NCBI RefSeq assembly: GCF_915403165.1
Contig: NZ_OU659204.1
Location: forward strand, 1,860,001-1,924,000
From: Providencia alcalifaciens
GTDB lineage: Bacteria > Pseudomonadota > Gammaproteobacteria > Enterobacterales > Enterobacteriaceae
Direction of reading: 5' to 3'
DNA: 64,000 bases
The position numbers were made by a program, and so were the translations under genes. Shown in pieces: positions 58,614-64,000 of the stretch. Every line of letters starts with the position of its first letter. The stretch's first letter is position 1. The notes beneath the pieces were generated by a model, which searched no databases, was not told the origin of the DNA, and was given only the letters and a program-made list of their open reading frames with translations.

Positions 58614-59701
58614 TGACTATCCTTGACTGGGGTCACAGTATCATTTTCAGTTAAAAAGGCTTGGGCATTGGTGACAACAACGGTATCACTCGAAATAGGG
58701 GATAAAATCTCAATACGGCCATCATGAATTTTTCCGGTCGTTATTTTTTGCTGCTTCACTTTATTATCAACGACAGTAAAAATAACTCGTTCACCATTAT
58801 CTAATGTTCGAATGGCACTGTATGGGAGCGTAGTTTGCAGTTTTTCTGGATTGGAAATAATCGCGGTGCCTGATTCTCCGGTTTGCAGATTGTTTTTATT
58901 TTCAGCGAGGGAAATACGAATTTTTCCTTGCTGTGAAATAGGATCAACTTTCGGTGCGAAGTAACGTAATTTTCCTGCTATTTGATGATTATTAGGCGCT
59001 TTTAATTGAATAGACGTCAGATTTGATAAACGTTTTAATTCTGAAATATGCGCTAAAGCATCAAATTCAATTTCACCATCTTCAATGATTTTAAACAGTA
59101 ATTGATTATCCGTTAACATTCCGCGAATAGCATGACGCTCACTGATCACGCCTGAAATAGGCGCAATGATCCGTGACTTATCTTGTTGGCTTTTTTCTTT
59201 CGCGAGCTGAGCTTGTAATTGACGCAGTTCTGCTTTATTAGCATCTAATAGTGCATTAGCCGCTAAAGATTCTGATTTTGCTTTTTCAAAGTCGTTGGCA
59301 GAAATAACCCCAGTTTTAGCCAGCGGAGCTAGACGAGAAAGTTCTTTTTGCGCTTGTTCTGCTACCGCTTTTTGCTGCTTAATATAAGCTGTAGCTTTCT
59401 CAGTTTCAGCTTGTAGCTGACTTACAGATGCATTTTGGAGTGGCGATTCTAATATGGCCAGTAGTTGGTTTTTCTCAATCCATTGACCTTCTTCAACCAG
59501 AACATCAATCACCATTTGTTGTTGCAAAGGTGAGCCAATCGCAATCTCGTTTTTTGCAACAAATGTTCCCGGTAAGACCAGGGTTTCCGTATAGGGTGCT
59601 TGCTTAGGCGAAGTCACATTTAATCGAATGGTTTCAGAAAATGAGACTGGCGATATAAATAGCATGCAAAATAGTAGTGAGGTAATACTAAAACGTTTCA
59701 T
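58610..59701 (-). CDS. RND periplasmic adaptor (membrane fusion protein)
   Basis: Adaptor of 363 aa linking the RND pump to the outer-membrane channel. A signal peptide (residues 1-22, cleaved near SFS/ET) has no lipobox Cys near its end, unlike AcrA. The lipoyl halves are 'VLVEEGQWIEKNQLLAILESPLQ' and 'RIIAPISGVISERHAIRGML', separated by a coiled-coil hairpin (about 85-165). A beta-barrel and membrane-proximal domain follow. It is first gene of the operon, 4-base overlap with the pump. Confidence 0.9.
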   Translation of the reverse strand: MKRFSITSLLFCMLFISPVSFSETIRLNVTSPKQAPYTETLVLPGTFVAKNEIAIGSPLQQQMVIDVLVEEGQWIEKNQLLAILESPLQNASVSQLQAETEKATAYIKQQKAVAEQAQKELSRLAPLAKTGVISANDFEKAKSESLAANALLDANKAELRQLQAQLAKEKSQQDKSRIIAPISGVISERHAIRGMLTDNQLLFKIIEDGEIEFDALAHISELKRLSNLTSIQLKAPNNHQIAGKLRYFAPKVDPISQQGKIRISLAENKNNLQTGESGTAIISNPEKLQTTLPYSAIRTLDNGERVIFTVVDNKVKQQKITTGKIHDGRIEILSPISSDTVVVTNAQAFLTENDTVTPVKDSQ

Positions 59702-59776
59702 AAACCCATAAATCCTAATCGTGATATTGAGGGTAAATTAATGAAATTGCCTCAGCATTACCATAAACCAAAGTTA

Positions 59777-59799
59777 AACCTTAATTTTCCGTTAAGGTT
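59777..59799 (-). terminator. Terminator-like hairpin after the EamA gene
   Basis: aaccttaa (59777-59784) and ttaaggtt (59792-59799), perfect 8-bp stem. It lies between the EamA gene and the RND operon start on the minus strand; the T-run is short. Confidence 0.45.
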
Positions 59800-59813
59800 A
59801 GTTATTTCAATGT

Positions 59814-60725
59814 TTAACGTGAGAAACGTTTTGAACCTACGACACTCAGAATGACGCCAAGCGTAGACATTATCATAACGCTATTAATTGTTTCATTAAG
59901 TAGCCAAGCGGAAAGCACTAAACCAATAAACGGTTGTAATAATTGCAATTGACTGACGCCTGAAATTCCGCCTTCAGCCAGCCCTCGGTACCAAAAAAAG
60001 AAACCAATTAGCATACTAAATATAGAGACATAACCTAGGCCCATCCATGCTTCAAATGGAACAGTAGAAAACGTGGGTGGTAAGCGCAACATACTGAATA
60101 TCAGCATGACAGGTAACGCTAAAACTAACGCCCAGCAAATCACCTGCCAACTCCCTAATGATTTTGAAAGTACAGCGCCTTCTGCGTAGCCCAATCCACA
60201 GACAATCACGGCAATGACCATATATAAGTCACCTTGCCATGCGTGAGTAGCTCCTTGAAGAATTGCGAAGCCGATTACAAATAAACTTCCCATGACTGAA
60301 AACAACCAAAACAATTTGTGAGGGCGCTCGCCTGCTCGTAAAACGCCGAATAAAGCGGTAGACAAAGGAAGCAGTCCTAAATATACAATGGAGTGAGATG
60401 AGCTAATGTACTGTAATGCAACCGCAGTTAAGAATGGAAAGCCGAGCACCACACCAAATGTCACGATAAGAAGAGGAATCAACTTTTGTCTTGCTGGAAT
60501 TTTTTGGCGTAAAACTATCAAAACAATCAGAGCCAAAATCCCAGCGATGGTAGCCCGTAGAATGGTCAAATAATCGGGCGAAAACCCACTGATAGCCAGT
60601 TTGGTTGCGGGAAGTGAGCCACTAAAAATAGCAACGCCAATAAAGCCACTGATCCAACCGCGAGTAGTATGAGAGGGATCCGTTATGGAAATGCTGCTCG
60701 ATGCTAATGATTTACTTTGATTCAT
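59814..60725 (-). CDS. EamA/DMT-family transporter
   Basis: Inner-membrane exporter of 303 aa with ten helices in two EamA halves ('GWISGFIGVAIFSGSLPATKLAISGFSP' in the first; 'GLGYVSIFSMLIGFFFWYRGLAEGGISGVSQLQLLQPFIGL' in two overlapping parts of the second). Members export amino acids and metabolites. It is divergent from a MocR regulator 86 bases away, a classic regulator-exporter pair. Substrate may be an amine or amino acid, as the regulator senses PLP-linked compounds, but this is inference. Confidence 0.88.
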   Translation of the reverse strand: MNQSKSLASSSISITDPSHTTRGWISGFIGVAIFSGSLPATKLAISGFSPDYLTILRATIAGILALIVLIVLRQKIPARQKLIPLLIVTFGVVLGFPFLTAVALQYISSSHSIVYLGLLPLSTALFGVLRAGERPHKLFWLFSVMGSLFVIGFAILQGATHAWQGDLYMVIAVIVCGLGYAEGAVLSKSLGSWQVICWALVLALPVMLIFSMLRLPPTFSTVPFEAWMGLGYVSIFSMLIGFFFWYRGLAEGGISGVSQLQLLQPFIGLVLSAWLLNETINSVMIMSTLGVILSVVGSKRFSR

Positions 60726-60777
60726 AATTGACCGTTATTATTTGTAATTGAGTTTTGCTAAGCTAATCGACATAATC

Positions 60778-60799
60778 ATGACAATCAAAAAATTGTCAT
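60778..60799. promoter_or_regulatory. Palindrome in the EamA/MocR divergent promoter
   Basis: atgacaat (60778-60785) and attgtcat (60792-60799) form a perfect 8-bp inverted repeat 13 bases before the MocR start. A further atgaca occurs at the MocR start itself. It is a likely operator for the regulator. Confidence 0.55.
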
Positions 60800-60811
60800 A
60801 GGTACAATTTC

Positions 60812-62149
60812 ATGACACAGAATCGTTATAAGCAGTATGTTGACTTGCTTTCAGCGCAAATCATGAGTGGTGAATTGAAAGCGGGAGCTCGTTTACCTAC
60901 ACATCGCCATTTTGCGGAAAAATCAGGCATTTCATTAGTCACAGCTTCGCGGGTATACCGAGAGCTTATTGAGCGGGGCTTGATAATCGGGGAAACTGGA
61001 CGAGGCACCTTTGTTCGAGACATCAATCTATTGCCTAAGTTAAGTATTGAGCAAGATGTCGCTAAAAATACATTAGATCTGAATTTCAGTTATCCGATTG
61101 CGAAAGAACAAACCAAATTATTACGGGAATCGTTACGGGAAATAGCAGTTGGCGGTGATTTAGAAGGAATTCTTTATTATCAACAACATACAGGGCGAGA
61201 GCATGAAAGACAGACGGTCGCTAAATACTTAAAACAGCGAGGATTAACGCATGCAACGGCAGATACCGTAGCTTTAGTCAGTGGTGGGCAACATGGTTTA
61301 GCAACCATCATTTTAGGTATGTTCAGCCCTGGGGATATTATTGCCGTCGATGCATTAACTTACCCGGGGTTTAAGGCTCTTGCAAAAATTTACCATTTAG
61401 AACTGATATCTGTGCCTACGGCAGAAAATGGTCCAAACTTACAAGCGTTGGATAAGCTATGCCAACAGAGAAAAATTCGAGCCTACTATGCGATGCCGAC
61501 ACTGCATAATCCGCTAGGCTGGGTGATGAGCTTATCGGAACGTAAAAAGCTGGTGGGGCTAGCCAAACGGCACCAATTTTTCTTAATTGAAGACGGTTCT
61601 TATGCCTTTTTACAGCGGCCAGCGGTTGTGCCATTAGCAACGCTGGCACCTGAAATTACATTTTATACAACAGGTTTTTCGAAGAATATTGCAACGGGAT
61701 TACGTGTTGGTGCGGTACTGGCACCACAACAATATATTGAGAATATCGAGCGTATTATCCGAATTACAACATGGAATACACCGGCAATAACCACTGCTAT
61801 CCTCTGTGATTGGATTGAAAAAGGTGAGGTCGATAGCATTGAAAGAGATAAGCGACGGGATGCAAAAATACGGCAAGCAATAGTCCAGAAAATTTTTACG
61901 GATATACCCTATATTGCGCATCCTGCAAGCTACTTTGTTTGGTTACCATTACCTGATGGCGTACGCGCAGATGCAGTAGTCCGTGAATTAAAAAAGCAAA
62001 ATATAGCAATTAGTAGCGCAGAGTCTTACAGCACATCAAACTCAGTACCGCAGGCGTTAAGAATAGCAATTAGTACCTTATCCCATGAAGAACTGGCGGT
62101 GGCAATAGAAGCGATTAGGCGCGTTGTATTGTATTTAATTGATTTATAA
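60812..62149 (+). CDS. MocR-family regulator (GntR HTH plus aminotransferase domain)
   Basis: Regulator of 445 aa, shorter than the MocR at 43-44.6 kb. The GntR helix-turn-helix 'LPTHRHFAEKSGISLVTASRVYREL' spans residues about 28-52. The aminotransferase-like part has 'SGGQHGLATIILGMFSPGD', 'IEDGSYAFL', and the PLP lysine in 'TGFSKNIATGLRVG'. It most resembles the YdcR-type subgroup. It is divergent from an EamA exporter, with a perfect palindrome between them. The NUDIX gene starts 28 bases after it and may be cotranscribed. Confidence 0.9.
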   Translation: MTQNRYKQYVDLLSAQIMSGELKAGARLPTHRHFAEKSGISLVTASRVYRELIERGLIIGETGRGTFVRDINLLPKLSIEQDVAKNTLDLNFSYPIAKEQTKLLRESLREIAVGGDLEGILYYQQHTGREHERQTVAKYLKQRGLTHATADTVALVSGGQHGLATIILGMFSPGDIIAVDALTYPGFKALAKIYHLELISVPTAENGPNLQALDKLCQQRKIRAYYAMPTLHNPLGWVMSLSERKKLVGLAKRHQFFLIEDGSYAFLQRPAVVPLATLAPEITFYTTGFSKNIATGLRVGAVLAPQQYIENIERIIRITTWNTPAITTAILCDWIEKGEVDSIERDKRRDAKIRQAIVQKIFTDIPYIAHPASYFVWLPLPDGVRADAVVRELKKQNIAISSAESYSTSNSVPQALRIAISTLSHEELAVAIEAIRRVVLYLIDL

Positions 62150-62177
62150 AGATGATAAGTATAAAGGAATAAAAACA

Positions 62178-62669
62178 GTGGAACATATCAAACACTTTAC
62201 AGCGACAGCGATGATCTGTAATACCCGTGGGGAATTTCTATTACATGAGCACCCTAAGCTAGGTATCTGGCTACCGCCTGGTGGCCATATTGATCCGAAT
62301 GAAGAACCGCAAGATACCGTTGTTCGTGAAGTGTTTGAAGAAACAGGCTTACAGTGCCGAGTGATTGATTGTCGCTATCCGTTACACTCAAAGGTCAATG
62401 ATTCAAAAAATACTCTCTCTTTACCAATTCCTTTAGCTATTTTAAAAGAATTCATTGCAGATAAACGCCAAGGAGATCATTGGCATATCGATATGGTTTA
62501 TCTTTGTGAGCTAATAGACGAAGAAACCCAATGCAATGCGGATTTTCATTGGGTTTCTCTGAATAAAATGAATGAGTTAAACCTTCCTAAAGATGTGTAT
62601 GAACTCGCTATTATGGTGAATGAATATTTTCAAAATGGTTCGGCTCATTCGAAATGCATTCAGTCATGA
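62178..62669 (+). CDS. NUDIX hydrolase
   Basis: Cytosolic pyrophosphohydrolase of 163 aa. The NUDIX box GX5EX7REUXEEXGU is complete: 'GHIDPNEEPQDTVV' then 'REVFEETGL', at residues about 37-59. Acceptable substrates are nucleoside diphosphate derivatives; the actual one is unknown. A GTG at 62178 is taken as start because AAAGGA lies 9 bases upstream and the N-terminus then fits the family; the frame opens 13 codons earlier inside the MocR gene end. Its 3' end overlaps the convergent LysE gene by 6 bases. Confidence 0.85.
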   Translation: MEHIKHFTATAMICNTRGEFLLHEHPKLGIWLPPGGHIDPNEEPQDTVVREVFEETGLQCRVIDCRYPLHSKVNDSKNTLSLPIPLAILKEFIADKRQGDHWHIDMVYLCELIDEETQCNADFHWVSLNKMNELNLPKDVYELAIMVNEYFQNGSAHSKCIQS

Positions 62670-63287
62670 CGAAATATTAAAGAAGAGCAAAGAGATGCCT
62701 AGAATAATTAATAAAGCACCGATAACTCTATCCATAGTGAATTGATATTTTAAGATTTTATTTCTAATCAACGGTGCCGCAAAAAATAGAGCAATTAAAC
62801 TAAACCAAACCCAATGTGCAAAAGAAATAAATAATCCATAGCTGAAGTTGAGCCATTGAGAATTACCAGCTTGGATCACTTGGGTGTAGACCGAAACAAC
62901 GAAAAACATCGTTTTAGGATTAAGTGCATTGGTTAAAAAACCCATTTTAAATGCAGAAAATGAAGAGGGAGTTGATGCCGGATTAAGGTTATCACTGGCG
63001 TTAATTGCTGTTTTATTTGTTAAGGATTTAAAACCGATATACACCAAGTAAGCGACGCCAAGGAGTTTAACTGCCATAAATAATGTGGGAGAGCTCATAA
63101 TGATTAGAGTCACACCAAAAATGGTATACAGCACATGCACTTGTACTCCAGCAGCAATACCAAGAGCGCTGAGTAGACCCGTTTTGGTGCCATAAGAGTA
63201 GCTATTTCTGGTAACCATAGCGAAATCGGGACCGGGGCTAATAACCGCCAAAATAGTAATGGTGGCAACAGCGATAATTTCATTCAT
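62664..63287 (-). CDS. LysE/RhtB-family amino acid exporter
   Basis: Inner-membrane exporter of 207 aa with about six helices. 'VISPGPDFAMVTRNS' (residues about 16-30) is the family signature, and 'GFLTNALNPKTMFFVVSVYTQ' the second conserved segment. Members export basic amino acids, homoserine or threonine. It is divergent from a LysR-type gene 202 bases away, the usual regulator-exporter arrangement (as in ArgP-ArgO), though this regulator is of another branch. It converges on the NUDIX gene with a 6-base overlap and no terminator between. Confidence 0.88.
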   Translation of the reverse strand: MNEIIAVATITILAVISPGPDFAMVTRNSYSYGTKTGLLSALGIAAGVQVHVLYTIFGVTLIIMSSPTLFMAVKLLGVAYLVYIGFKSLTNKTAINASDNLNPASTPSSFSAFKMGFLTNALNPKTMFFVVSVYTQVIQAGNSQWLNFSYGLFISFAHWVWFSLIALFFAAPLIRNKILKYQFTMDRVIGALLIILGISLLFFNISS

Positions 63288-63489
63288 AGTAAGATCCTAA
63301 TGGTAATAAAAACTGACTTAATTTCTGGGTGATAAATAGATTTAATTAATTTGAGATGTTGATTATCAATAGATTGCAGATAGAGAAAAAGCGATTTATT
63401 CTCAATAAAATCTGTCAGTTTTTGTTACCTATTTAATTGTGAAGGTACTCATTTTACAAGCCCCTTAATTTTATGAAGACATTAATTCT

Positions 63490-64000
63490 ATGAAACTGCC
63501 ACCATTAACATCGTTACGTTTTTTTGATGTTACTGCGCGCTATGAAAGCATTATTAAAGCCGCGCAAGAGCTGCATGTAACGCACAGTGCCATTAGTCGC
63601 CAGATAAAACTACTGGAAGAGCATCTCGGTGTTCTACTGTTTGAACGGCGTAATCGAGCTATTTTTTTGACAGAAGAAGGTAAATTGTTATTTCAAACGA
63701 CAACGTACTTATTCCAACAACTGTCTGATACGGTTGAAAAAATTACGCAGCGGCCCCATAACCAAGTAGTTAGCTTGTCATGTGAACCGACCATTGCAAT
63801 GAAGTGGCTGATCCCGCGTTTAACCGATTTTTACCAGCAATACCCTGAAATTACGGTGCATTTGATCGCCGCAGGTGGTCCCATTGATTTTAATAAGGCG
63901 GGGGTCGATCTTGCTCTTCGACGTAATGATTTCACTTGGGATGACAATGTTTATGCGAAGAAAATATGTGCAGAATGGATGGGCATTATCAAGAAAAATG
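63490..64000 (+). CDS. LysR-family regulator, GcvA-like branch (3' partial)
   Basis: The first 170 codons of a LysR gene that runs off the window. It starts 'MKLPPLTSLRFFDVTARYESI', with the helix-turn-helix 'AAQELHVTHSAISRQIKLLEEHLG' typical of GcvA/AmpR-like members; the effector domain begins near residue 90 ('VSLSCEPTIAMKWLIPRL'). It is divergent from the LysE exporter and probably controls it. The ribosome site is weak (GAAG). The ligand is unknown. Confidence 0.88.
   Translation, partial: MKLPPLTSLRFFDVTARYESIIKAAQELHVTHSAISRQIKLLEEHLGVLLFERRNRAIFLTEEGKLLFQTTTYLFQQLSDTVEKITQRPHNQVVSLSCEPTIAMKWLIPRLTDFYQQYPEITVHLIAAGGPIDFNKAGVDLALRRNDFTWDDNVYAKKICAEWMGIIKKN

Overview
The window is a stretch of enterobacterial chromosome, most likely from the family Morganellaceae and probably Providencia. 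Three things suggest this: AT-rich intergenic DNA; E. coli-like gene blocks (hslJ-ldhA, ydbH-ynbE-ydbL, azoR/hrpA, ydgI-ydgH-pntAB, uspE-fnr, yhiI-rbbA-yhhJ, ahpCF); and accessory genes typical of Proteus/Providencia, namely a chaperone-usher fimbrial operon with an MrpJ-like regulator and a tyrosine decarboxylase-tyrosine permease pair. The species cannot be fixed from the sequence alone. I saw no rRNA, tRNA, CRISPR array, insertion sequence or intact prophage.

Layout. 1-4.6 kb: the end of a fimbrial operon (chaperone cut by the window edge, usher, tip adhesin), then an MrpJ-like repressor on the opposite strand. 5-8.2 kb: grxB, hslJ-ldhA and a small P-loop kinase-like gene. 8.2-16.4 kb: the YdbH/YnbE/YdbL envelope operon, azoR, and the long RNA helicase hrpA. 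16.6-25 kb: ydgI, ydgH, pntAB, uspE and fnr, all core metabolism and redox sensing. 25-31 kb: a quinone oxidoreductase behind an operator-like promoter, the tyrDC-tyrP tyramine operon with a near-perfect TyrR box, and a YqjI-like PadR regulator whose leader has a Fur box and a terminator/antiterminator-like fold. 31-33.4 kb: an ABC-F ATPase preceded by a 27-codon leader ORF with a perfect Shine-Dalgarno and nested hairpins. 33.4-41.8 kb: a GNAT enzyme, the yhiI-rbbA-yhhJ transporter/ribosome ATPase operon, and ahpC-ahpF. 41.8-55.4 kb: many short accessory operons: an XhlA-like membrane protein, yebB, a MocR/GNAT divergent pair, a NADAR protein, an AEC carrier, a PliC-type lysozyme inhibitor, amn-GNAT, an extra AccA paralog with a LysR regulator, yehS, azlCD, leuE and a TPR membrane protein. 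55.5-64 kb: an RND pump with its adaptor, an EamA exporter divergent from a second MocR regulator, a NUDIX hydrolase, a LysE exporter, and a LysR gene cut by the right edge.

How it fits together. Several regulator-target pairs can be read from gene order and operator-like sequence: fnr with a self-directed FNR box, ahpCF with an OxyR-spaced site, tyrDC-tyrP with a TyrR box, MocR/GNAT, MocR/EamA, and LysR/LysE. The four places most worth a second look are the leader-peptide architecture before the ABC-F gene, the Fur-box/terminator leader before yqjI, the TyrR-box-linked tyrosine decarboxylation operon, and the AccA paralog with substitutions in normally invariant loops. Functions are assigned from remembered family sequences and visible motifs; no database search was run.
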